From positions 39,511,087 through 39,575,086 of the forward strand of contig OY759216.1 of assembly GCA_963662175.1 (NCBI GenBank): a DNA stretch of 64,000 nt, read 5' to 3'. The notes below the pieces were generated by a model that was not told where the DNA came from, ran no database searches, and saw nothing but the letters and a program-made list of their open reading frames with translations. The DNA comes from Aradus depressus (taxonomy: Eukaryota > Arthropoda > Insecta > Hemiptera > Aradidae). Positions 55,556-64,000 of the stretch are shown one piece after another. The stretch's first letter is position 1. Every line of letters starts with the position of its first letter. The position numbers were made by a program, and so were the translations under genes.

Positions 55556-56044
55556 TTTCTATAAATGTTTTTATTATAATTTATTTATAGGATATTAATG
55601 AAATAATAAAATATTGTATTAGCGTTCCCTTCATTATAAATACAATGTACATATGTATGTATGTACAATAAAAATACATAAAAGATTCGTGAGTTACGGA
55701 ATTATTATGTGCTCGTAAATACACGTGGCTCATATAATTGATAATCTAATAATTGAATGTTAATTTTAGTTTAACAAATTTGATATTATTTTGCAAGCGC
55801 CGGATAAGGGAGCGCGCCGGTTAACAGAACGCCGGATAAGGGAGAATCTACTGTATTGTAATCTTGCGAAAATCCGAAATCCAGTTTTTAATAGAATTTT
55901 CATGTTTCAATGTCCCCTGATTATTTTCTGATGGCGTCTGTGCATCTAATGTGTGTGCGCGATCTAACTCACAAACAACTGTAGCTAAGAACAAAAAGGA
56001 GTCACAAGTGCTAACTTAGATTTGATTACATTTTGGCTCAAATC

Positions 56045-56495
56045 CAGGGGCGTAGCTAGCGCTATAGCAGTTGTAGCCCCCGGCAGGGTAAGCAAAAACT
56101 CGTAAAATATTATCCATAGTCATCTTCATAAAAGCCAAGGCTAAATTTCTAAATTAAAACTTATCAAAAATTATCTTAGAACTTGTATGAGACAAGAACG
56201 GCTATCAATAACCATCAAACTTATCAATATTGTCCATAGAAAAAGAAGAACTTGAGAAACTAAAATCTTCTTCAGCTATGGATGATATAATAAATACATT
56301 CGCCGAAAAAATGGCAAGAAAAGAACCAATTTAACCACTAGAATATTTTTTTAGAGTTAAGTTTTTTTTATATCTATGTTGTTTTTGTTATTTTCAAATA
56401 TATTTTGTTTGTGCAAGTGTTTTTGTTTATTTTCCGAAAAAAGACCCCCCAAGAAAGTTTGATAAAGGGGCCACCTAGGGCCAGCTACGCCACTG
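56045..56495. mobile_element. hAT-like MITE (451 bp)
   Basis: Perfect 8-bp target duplication CTCAAATC at 56037-56044 and 56496-56503. Termini CAGGGGCGTAGCTAG and, reverse-complemented, CAGTGGCGTAGCTGG, a typical hAT-type end. No transposase domain recognised. Confidence 0.9.
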
Positions 56496-56585
56496 CTCAA
56501 ATCGACCGAAAATTAAGACCACTTCACTTCAGGGCCTAAGTACATGTTATATGATTCTGCTCATATTTATGGCCTAATCAAATTA

Positions 56586-56904
56586 ATCTACCCAATAAAG
56601 ACAGTATGGGGAGGAGAGGGGGAGGGGGAATGATTTGTACAAAAGTGGTTGGTATAAGAAAGTCTTGTAATGGTCACATCAAATATCTATAATGATAAGT
56701 AATTTTTTTTTTGTGAAACGTTATTTCACTTATAAAAACATCCCCAATCGAGGTAATAACAAAAGCTTAATATTCTGTAAAACTTAAGTAAATAATATTC
56801 GGATAATAATGAGTATTCATTAGACTAGAAAAACTACAATAAGATTGAAAAATAAAAAGTATTTGTAATCAACGATGTAATACAATAATTCAACAAGAAA
56901 AACC
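56586..56904. other. Rep-B terminus, then unassigned
   Basis: 56590-56700 'gggggaatgatttgtacaaa', 'gtggttggtataagaaagtc', 'ttgtaatggtcacatca'. The rest is AT-rich. Confidence 0.5.
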
Positions 56905-57085
56905 CTTGAGCAAGCCGTCCTTCGGATGGGAGACCCCTGCCATAGGTGAATACAAATTGACGGTAGGCAAAATTTAGGACTCCCAGAGTAGAGTCGGGCT
57001 CAAGTCCACCAGAGTGACGAAAGAGCGCTCTGCTAGTAGGCGATATGCCCTTGTAGGTAATGCCCGGGCATGAGTCATAATAACT
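56905..57085 (+). mobile_element. Sine-T, 3' part
   Basis: 'caagccgtccttcggatggg', 'gactcccagagtagagtcgg', 'gtaatgcccgggcatgagtc'. Start of the tandem array that follows. Confidence 0.85.
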
Positions 57086-57795
57086 AACCTAGTATTTATT
57101 CTTATTATGGCCCTTTACTCAACAGTCCACAAAAATAGCTCTTTTCTTAGACCCAATAATAGCTTTACTCGACAATTTCACGTAGAGTATATATATGTGC
57201 GATGTCAGGTACTCGTTAAAGAGCCTTATCTCAGGTAATTAAACCTATCGATCTCATGTCTACCAGAGTGACAAAAGAGTGCTCTGGTAGTAGGCAATAT
57301 GCCCTTGTAGGTAATGCCCGGGCATGAGTCATAATAACTAACCTAGTATTTATTCATATTATGGCTCTTTACTCAACAGTCCACAAAAATAGCTCTTTTC
57401 TTAGACCCAATAATAGCTTTACTCGACAATTTCACGTAGAGTGCGATGTCAGGTACTCGTTAAAGAGCCTTATCTCAGGTAATTAAACCTATCGATCTCA
57501 TGTCTACCAGAGTGACAAAAGAGTGCTCTGGTAGTAGGCGATAAGCCCTTGTAGGAAATGCCCGGGCATGAGTCATAATAACTAACCTAGTATTTATTCA
57601 TATTATGGCTCTTTACTCAACAGTCCCCAAAAATAGCTCTTTTCTTAGACCCAATAATAGCTTTACTCGACAATTTCACGTAGAGTGCGATGTCAGGTAC
57701 TCGTTAAAGAGCCTTATCTCAGGTAATTAAACCTATCGACCTCATGTCTATGACCTCGTAGTTAAAGTCGATAGTCACAATAACTAACTTAAGTA
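57086..57795 (+). repeat. Tandem array containing the Sine-T 3' end
   Basis: The 'agtatttatt' starts at 57091, 57345 and 57589 give periods of 254 and 244 bp. Each unit combines a unique segment ('caatttcacgtagagt') with the Sine-T 3' half ('tcaggtactcgttaaagagc', 'ccagagtgacaaaagagtgc'). The third unit is internally deleted near 57750. Arose by duplication after SINE insertion. Confidence 0.88.
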
Positions 57796-58649
57796 CATTT
57801 TTGATTCTTTTTTCCAGAAGAAACATGGCGTTGTAACACCATCCCGTAACGACATTAACGTGGCGTGAGAGAGCCCTATGACAATAATTTTATCAATTTT
57901 TTCACCAATGGTGCCGCCCATTCAATACTTTTTTTCAATTTATTTTACACTCACAATACTTCTAACGGATCGCGCATGCGACCTAAAAGTCCTTTTTCAG
58001 TTTTAGTGAAAAGACATGCTATTCCAAACACTGTTTTCTTCTATGTTATACAGTTACTCATTAATTTGATAGCAAACTAAATGGAAACAAAAAAATAAAC
58101 TACGGCTCTAGTTAACAAATTCATTTCCCTTTTTAATACCCATTTAATTGGTACAAACTTTTCTTCTTTTTGCTTTCAAACTAGTTGACTGAGCTTATAT
58201 CAATTATTTGAATTTTGTTTCTTCTACTGTAAGCCCTTATAAAGCAATGAAAGTTCTCATAAATCTTAATTAAATAGCACTTAATTAATTAGTTGCACTC
58301 AAATAAATATAATTTTAACAGAGACCTTATCTTGTTGAAAAAATGCCTTATATAGGTAATGTTTAATTTCAACATAACAACATTACTTACAGGTGCAAGT
58401 GACAGTAGGTCTAGCGAGGAGCAGCGAAACAGCGTTAAGGAAATGTTAGATTAAGACATCTAAAGGCAGAAGACGCGTTCTTATCAGCGGTCTAGTTTGG
58501 ATGTGATATATGCGAAAAGATACACAAATAAATAATTTTTTATATATTAAATTAAGCTTTTATTCCTAGGTGGACTGAAGAAAAACATGCTCTAGCTCCT
58601 TATATTCAGAATTTATTTACATTATTCTGTTTTATTTTTTATGCACTAG
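57796..58649. other. No feature seen
   Basis: AT-rich, unassigned; short frames only. Confidence 0.4.
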
Positions 58650-59280
58650 CGCAATAGATGGTTTTGTCTGCACTATCGGCTGCTCAGCAGGCAATCCAGA
58701 CTTCCTATTAAAGAAAACCAACTGAGCATTTACTAGACAATAATAAGGCATAGACTCCGAATTATGGGGTTGTGCTAAGCCATCTAACATTAAATGTATC
58801 CAGACCTTCCAATGCAAAGTTTTAAGAACAATTGTCGATGCACACTTCTATGTTTCCAATCTTACCCTCCATAATGACTTTGAAATACCTTTTTGTTATT
58901 GACCTCAACAAATTCCACTCTAATCTTTCTTTTCGAGTCAATCCAGTTGCGACTCTTGTCGTCCATTCCCATCTAGATAATCCCCCCCAAGACTGAGGAG
59001 GCGCTGGCCGAGAGACCTACTTCTATCATTTAGCAAAACTATTTATGCAGTACCGGTGGTGATCAGTTTTTCCCCTCATCTACGCATCGCAACTCCAGCT
59101 CTCCTCTCCTTTTTGGTCTGCCTCTGCTGCTGGTCAGTGGACTGACGAAGCAAAGAAGCAGGGGGATCACTCGGGCCTCCGCTGCTTCCCCTGCTTCCAT
59201 TAAGTTGAAGGATCAAGGATGACAGAGAACTGGAGCTGTTTTGAGGGGGCTGCTACAGGACATTTTTCTTATGTATTATT
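58650..59280 (+). pseudogene. Jockey-like LINE, RT C-terminal relic plus 3' UTR
   Basis: From 58759: 'ELWGCAKPSNIKCIQTFQ', 'KVLRTIVDAHFYVSNLTLH', 'DFEIP', then a frameshift to 'DLNKFHSNLSFRVNP' and 'HSHLDNPP'. The 3' UTR 'gactgaggaggcgctggccg' and the following 'gtggtgatcagtttttcccc' parallel the UTR at 7.78 kb, so the two are related families. Several stops; not functional. Confidence 0.8.
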
Positions 59281-59400
59281 ATTCCGTCATAACAACTAGA
59301 AATAAATAAAGCCACCAAAAATTATGTATATTTACAACATTTATTTTAACTATTCCCCTTTGTAACATTTTGGAATCAGTTTTGTTTTCACACATGTTAT

Positions 59401-59751
59401 GGTTAGGTTAGGTTAGGTTTTATGACTCATGCCCGGGCTTTAACTACGAGGTCATATCGCCTACTACCAGAGCGCTCTTTCGTCACTCTGGTGAACATGA
59501 GCCCGACTCTACTGTGGGAGTCCTAAATTTTGCCTACCCTAAATTTTTATTCATCTAGGGTAGGGGTCTTTATCGAGTACCTGACATCGTATAGGCTCGG
59601 GACAATCGCTTAACGTCCCATCCGAAGGACGGCGTGCTTAAGTTTATTTTACCTCCCAGATAAAATAAACTAAGGGCCTCGGTCGGGCTACGAACCCACG
59701 ACCTTGAGCTCAGAAGTCAAGCACGCATACCACTGAGCTACCGGCGCCCTC
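59401..59751 (-). mobile_element. Sine-T, full length, three-unit telomere-like tail
   Basis: Starts 'ggttaggttaggttaggttt' on the plus strand and ends with the intact tRNA head. Target duplication cacacatgttat / cacatatgttat at 59389-59400 and 59752-59763 (one mismatch). Best preserved copy together with 13514-13864. Confidence 0.94.
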
Positions 59752-59763
59752 CACATATGTTAT

Positions 59764-60530
59764 GTATTTATTGATTAGTTTTTCATTACGTTAATTATTG
59801 ATAGAAAAAGCTTTTTTTTTTTTTTTGTTTTTGTTTTTCCGATTTCCATCCAGTAGTATCCCTACTGGAAGGGAATATATTTATCTGCATGCGCCATATG
59901 TATATTTCATGCTTTTACACAACTTAATTTTGAATTTGACATACAATAATTTAGAAAATAATGTTATAGTTCATCAAAATTAATCTTCTGTACAAAGTTT
60001 AAAAATTCTTTATAAAAACGTCCCACTGAAATAATTGTTAACAAAGCCCAACTTTCACCATTGACCACTACAAATCTCGCTAGAGAACTTCTTAGACCCT
60101 CCAATAGTTCACAGGTGTAGATCAAATGATGCTTATAATTGTATTAATTTTTTTATGTCATCAGTAATCTTTTTGTTGAATATACAAACATTTTTTCACG
60201 CATATCACATATAAATTAGTTTATCTTGTTAGAATGTAATACTTTTTATATTTTATTATAGTTTTACCACTATTGAAGCTAATATTTCAGAACAAAGAAT
60301 TACCTAACTGTAAGTTACAGTGGTTTTCTAGTTGAAATTTCAAGCCATCCCTTACTTACTTACCTGGTGTTCCTATGTCTACGTTTCGCTCGCAGCAAAC
60401 AAGTTTGTTTTTGTTTTGAAACAACTATCATCTGAACTAGGCTTAAAAAATATGAAAATTAAAAACTGTAGAGCGGGAATTGGCGGATAAAGCTGGTACA
60501 TCTTGATAAGAAAAAGTTACGGAGATGTTT
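59764..60530. other. No feature seen
   Basis: AT-rich, unassigned. Confidence 0.4.
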
Positions 60531-60817
60531 TCGCCAGAGATCTTGTGGAAGTTCATTGTAAATACTACTGAATAAAACACTTAGAACGAGTCAAAAATTC
60601 CACTATATTTATATAAAAGACACAATATATTTTGCTGGTTACAGCATTGTCAAGTGACTAGTCATAAGTCTGTATCCTGTACACTTGACAATGCTCTAAC
60701 CAGCGAAATATATTGTGTCTTTTATATAAATATAGTGGAATTTTTGACTCGTTCAAAGTGTTTTATTCAGTAGTATTTACAATGAACTTCCACAAGATCT
60801 CTGGCGAAAACATCTCC
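60531..60817. mobile_element. Inverted pair, probable PLE ends, AUAUAU class
   Basis: Arms of about 130 bp mirror around 60674 ('ggagatgttttcgccagaga' left; reverse complement right). A hammerhead-like core lies at the inner edge of each arm. No coding part, so PLE origin is inferred from layout and core. Confidence 0.65.
60681..60720 (+). ncRNA. Degenerate hammerhead, AUAUAU class
   Basis: ACAC, then TTGACAA (60685-60691; two core changes from CUGANGA), stem II GCT/AGC, GAAA (60705-60708), self-complementary TATA, UU, then GTGT pairing with ACAC. C3 and G8 are changed, so activity is unlikely. A mirror copy at 60613-60658 (minus) has CAAA for GAAA. Confidence 0.45.
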
Positions 60818-61179
60818 AATTACGGTTTTCAGCTATCTGTGAGGTTTTCGTCTTTCGCTTTGAACAGAAAGAGACAACCTCGTTACCGGTAAAGTGAGAT
60901 AGCATTATGTAACTAACAAGGCAAATAATTTTACCAACCATCTTAAAATTGCTAAACTAATATATTAATAAAATAATATATAAATACAATTTAAATAACA
61001 ATTTATTCTACTTACAGATCCTTTTAAGAAAACAATCGCTGATCGAAGCAATCCTGAAAATAAAAATAAGTTGTTAGAATATTAATAATGAACACTTACT
61101 CAAGTAGAATTCGGAAAAATAGAAAGACATTTAAAGAGAAGAGAACGAAAGTATAAACAAGATAGTAAATATTTTCTTG
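60818..61179. other. No feature seen
   Basis: AT-rich, unassigned. Confidence 0.4.
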
Positions 61180-61310
61180 GCGAAAATTATTGTCCGCAAA
61201 AGTAAATCACTGGCAATTTACAATCGACCAATTGGTCTAAAACTCAATAGTTGGCAACTGAATACTAGTAATAAATTTTGTATCGATACATCCATTTTTT
61301 ATGGGTTTAG
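61180..61310 (+). repeat. Rep-A, left of TIR element
   Basis: 'caattggtctaaaactcaat', 'tttgtatcgatacatccatt'. Continues at 62469 ('agtcgagtcccccatcttct'). Confidence 0.7.
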
Positions 61311-62468
61311 TAAGGAACTAGAATATACGAGTATTCTCGTCCGCCATTTTGGACCCAGTCGTGGATTGTCAACAATGGCATACGAATGCAATCCCGGTAC
61401 TTTTTTGTTAATTTCATTGAAAATTCAATGAAAAAATTAAGGAATCTACAAAGGTGATTCGTTTTCACGTTGTAAACAGTTTGAAGTGCTTCACAATAAG
61501 GTTTGAGTTTGTTTTGCGAACATTATTACAAAATCTACAAAGACTTTATGTTGAGGAATGGAATGCTACCTTTAATAGAATTGATCATAAAAAAGGCAAA
61601 CATTGCTTTCACTGCGAACTAATTCATAACATTGTAAAACATTACTTCACAGTGCGGTCATTTAGCGTTAAAAATGACTCCGAGAACTTCAGTAGCGAAA
61701 AAATTGTCTACGGTTCTTCGACGGTGAAAATAGCATGTACTGCCAAGAATTGAATGCAGACTTCTTTTATTCATTGATAACTTACTATAAGTAATTGTCC
61801 CTTTTTTATACTTAATTGTTTGTAAATAATAGGTAAGTATAAGCTGTATTCGTATGTACAAAAATTTGTAAAACATGTAAATATTAATAGAAATGTATGC
61901 ATGATTTGTCACCTAATGAAATAACAGAAATTTATTCGTTTTGAAAATAATAAGTGAAATAATTGATAAATATAACAATAAAGTATAATAAAAAAATACC
62001 ATAGTAACAACGAAAAAATACTATAATGAAAGAATTTTAAAAAGTATACTTAATACTAACTGCTATGTCAGAGAATATTGAATGTAAAATAAAAAAAATA
62101 TTACTTATTAATGAAGAATAATTAAATTATTACTAATATATAATTATTAATGAATTATATTTATCACATATAATTTAGGCATACATCAAGAAAAACCCTT
62201 ACACTTTGACAATTACAATTGAAAATGAACCTACTTCATGGACTGCTTAAATAAAACACTTCTTTTTGGAACTCCAGATGCTCTACATCGATTGAAATAC
62301 ACTTAAAATTTGTTTTCCTGTTGTTCAACTTTTTACAACAGGAAATTTAACAACAATTGAAGTAGATTTTCCGTCAACGCTATATGAACACTATACTATT
62401 TACATTAGCAGGTTAGGACAGAAGGGTCCAAAATGGCGGACGAGAATACCTATCTTTTCTAGTGCTCT
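61311..62468. mobile_element. TIR DNA transposon with 8-bp target duplication
   Basis: Interrupts Rep-A, with gggtttag (61303-61310) and aggtttag (62469-62476) as target duplication, one mismatch. Imperfect terminal repeats share 'actagaa' and then exactly 'tattctcgtccgccattttg' on both ends. An ORF of about 110 codons lies inside. 8-bp duplications occur in hAT and P elements; superfamily undecided. Confidence 0.75.
61421..61753 (+). pseudogene. Possible transposase C-terminal fragment
   Basis: The frame is open from 61421 to the stop at 61751-61753. Features: 'LKCFTIRFEFVLRTLLQNLQ', 'KGKHCFHCELIHNIVKH', 'YFTVRSFSVKND'. A hydrophobic helix followed by F.VR.F..K faintly resembles the C termini of P-element/THAP9-type transposases, but no catalytic residue can be placed. 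I do not recognise it with certainty. The codon use is AT-rich like the surroundings. No Met start is near; it would be the last exon or a truncated copy. Confidence 0.35.
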
Positions 62469-62604
62469 AGGTTTAGTCGAGTCCCCCATCTTCTGATCCC
62501 CCCTCTCTTCGGCCGATTTTGTGGACAATTAATATAAATTTACATATGAAATTGTATGTCAATACATTCATTACACCGGCAGTTATTAGAGATATTGTGT
62601 TAAG

Positions 62605-62637
<33 letters not shown>

Positions 62638-62720
62638 TCCACCACCCTCCACCTAATCCCCCCTCCGGTCGGAAAATATGAAGTTCCAGTGACATAACTT
62701 CTCCTATACTTCGTATAGTT
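62469..62720 (+). repeat. Rep-A with C31 tract
   Basis: Rep-A continues; where other copies have 'ttgagccccctcccc', this one has 31 consecutive Cs (62605-62635), then 'ggtcggaaaatatgaagttc', 'ctatacttcgtatagttaaa'. Confidence 0.8.
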
Positions 62721-63045
62721 AAAGGGAAGTAAAATGAGTAAATATTAACTTAATATATAATATTAAGTTAAATATATTAACGTAATATTTCAATTGGATA
62801 TTATTAAACTGAAAGAAACCAACAGGCATTTTGTGAAATTGGTAAATTGGAGAAACCTGAAGTAGAAGTTGAACCGTCTCTATGTTCCCCAGCGGGCTAA
62901 GAAACCTGATTTTTGTGTACGTCTTAAATTTTTTTCAATTTTGGAAATTTAATAAGTAAAAAAATCTAGCTCTTTATATTATTTGTTTGAAATTCTATGA
63001 AAACTAAGCATTGAATTTCTGTCTGATTATATAGCTTCTCCTATG
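62721..63045. other. No feature seen
   Basis: AT-rich with an inverted 'taacttaatat'/'atattaagtta' near 62745-62770. A Rep-A tail scrap ends at 63045. Confidence 0.4.
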
Positions 63046-63517
63046 CAGTAAAACTTCGATTAACTGTCACCGTCCGGACCAGGGGTGTGACGGATAACCG
63101 AATAGACGGATAACAGAAATCTCTTAATACATATGTACAGTAACGTGATTTCACTGCGGGCTTGTGATGAAAATGAAAATAAAATCCTTTAATAGTGAAT
63201 AATACATATTCAAAAACTGGCCAACTTGGAAGAGATTCAGGTCTAGGATGATATAAAGCTCTCAAAAACTCAAAAAGTTTATTTTCATAGCTAACAAAAC
63301 CAAAACAATCAATGCCTTTTTTTTTTTTGTGGATTTGAAAAACGACATGCCTCATTATCCAAGAAAATCGTTGAAAATTGCAGCCTCATAAATGTACTAT
63401 CAAAGAATGGCCTAGAAATGTTATAAAATAGAGTGAATACCCCGTGCAAAAAACAGCGAAAAATGTATTCCACAATTAGCCAAGTGATGTCGAACGTAAT
63501 TCATTCATGATTCTTCA
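63046..63517 (+). mobile_element. Pogo-like element, one end only
   Basis: Starts CAGTAAAACTTCGATTAACT with inner 'gacggataaccgaatagacg' subrepeats, the layout of pogo/Tigger ends. No matching right end was found before the window stops. The 104-codon minus frame (63041-63355) overlaps the terminal repeat and shows no transposase motif. Confidence 0.6.
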
Positions 63518-63649
63518 ATCCCGCCTCGGAGTGAGTTTTATTTCGTAGATAGAACTGCCTCCCCCATGGATGTCGTAAATAAAAGTAACACCACTGTGTC
63601 ACTACATGGCTAATATGCATCGTACATAAAGCCAAAAAAAAAAAAAAAT
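63518..63649 (+). mobile_element. Sine-S, 5'-truncated
   Basis: 'ggagtgagttttatttcgta', 'catggatgtcgtaaataaaa', 'cactacatggctaatatgca', 'aaagcc' and A15. Matches the SINE half of the chimera at 41.94-42.06 kb, showing that Sine-S exists without the LINE segment. Confidence 0.78.
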
Positions 63650-64000
63650 TGTTTAAATATATTTTTAGGGTTTGTTCCTTTTTTGCTTAATTCCGTCCAG
63701 TTAAATTCCTCACAAAAGACTGAAAGAAAAGTAACTTTTCACAATATTTGCATATATAAATATGTATGTTTCATAATGTTTGGGTTATGAAATAACAATG
63801 AAATCATTATCGGTTATTAAAACTCTTTGTTCTTTTGGAGTGGATCATTAATATTGCTTATTTGAGAGCCGTTCTAATATAGATAGATATAATATAATAT
63901 GGTTAGCAACACACTACTCGGCCTTGAGGTCTCCAATTAATGCTTAATTAATCAATGTTTAATTAATCGAAGTTTCGTCAAGATTCACCGATTTTCAAAC
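63650..64000. other. No feature seen
   Basis: AT-rich, unassigned to the window end. Confidence 0.4.

Larger units (their letters stand above)
54687..55853. mobile_element. Pogo-like non-autonomous DNA element
   Basis: Ends CAGTAGACTCTCCCTTATCC and, reverse-complemented, CAGTAGATTCTCCCTTATCC, flanked by TA on both sides (54685-54686 and 55854-55855). A second 'cgccggataa' palindrome sits just inside each end. No transposase of its own; a Jockey LINE fragment sits inside. Confidence 0.86.
54655..56585 (+). repeat. Rep-B host copy of a nested stack
   Basis: Rep-B pieces at 54655-54686, 55854-56044 and 56504-56585 read continuously once inserts are removed: 'actttcttataccttttagt', 'tattgtaatcttgcgaaaat', 'tttgattacattttggctca', 'atcgaccgaaaattaagacc'. 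Confidence 0.8.

Overview
The window looks like non-genic, repeat-dense chromosomal DNA of an arthropod, most likely an insect. It is AT-rich and contains Jockey-type LINE fragments, a Penelope-like element with a GIY-YIG nuclease domain, pogo/Tigger-like and hAT-like DNA transposons, and a tRNA-derived SINE whose 3' tail is the insect telomere-type repeat (CCTAA)n. I found no intact host protein-coding gene, no functional tRNA or rRNA gene and no CRISPR array. All recognisable coding sequence is broken transposase or reverse-transcriptase sequence. Species cannot be decided from what I see.

Working names used below. Sine-T: tRNA-headed SINE of about 340 bp, about 25 copies, tail (CCTAA)n. 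Sine-S: second SINE with a tRNA-Ser/Leu-like head. Rep-A: unclassified interspersed repeat built of degenerate 125-145 bp internal units (motif 'attcattacatcggcagttat'). Rep-B: unclassified repeat of about 1.2 kb (motifs 'accattttcgcgat', 'cataagaaagtcttgtaatg'-like terminus). PLE: Penelope-like element or its terminal pseudo-LTR.

Layout. 0-3 kb: a GC-rich island, then AT-rich DNA with Rep-A and Sine-T. 3.1-6.1 kb: a 481-bp near-perfect palindrome directly followed by a 69-bp satellite whose units resemble tRNA genes. 7-12.5 kb: Jockey-like LINE relics, a split minisatellite, a head-to-head pair of PLE ends, and Rep-B split by a LINE. 12.8-27 kb: mosaic of Rep-A, Rep-B and Sine-T with a hAT-like MITE, a long-TIR MITE and a CT-rich array. 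27-38 kb: mainly PLE material, including the GIY-YIG fragment and several hammerhead motifs. 38-46 kb: Sine-T copies, one split by a SINE/LINE chimera. 46.7-48.5 kb: pogo-like element with a CENP-B-type helix-turn-helix and several insertions inside it. 49-59 kb: LINE 3' ends, a multi-layer nested insertion at 54.66-56.58 kb, and a tandem triplication of the Sine-T tail. 59-64 kb: Sine-T, an inverted PLE-like pair, and a TIR element with an 8-bp target duplication and a 99-110 aa ORF.

The most notable signal is a set of hammerhead-ribozyme motifs (CUGANGA ... stem II ... GAAA) at the ends of at least four, probably five, separate PLE families. In each family the stem III segment is a short self-complementary sequence (ACGU, ACCGGU, AGUACU, AGCCGGCU, probably AUAUAU), as expected of hammerheads that can only fold as RNA dimers. 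Most lie in inverted pairs of PLE ends. The elements do not form a host pathway; they are layered insertions whose order can be read from target-site duplications.
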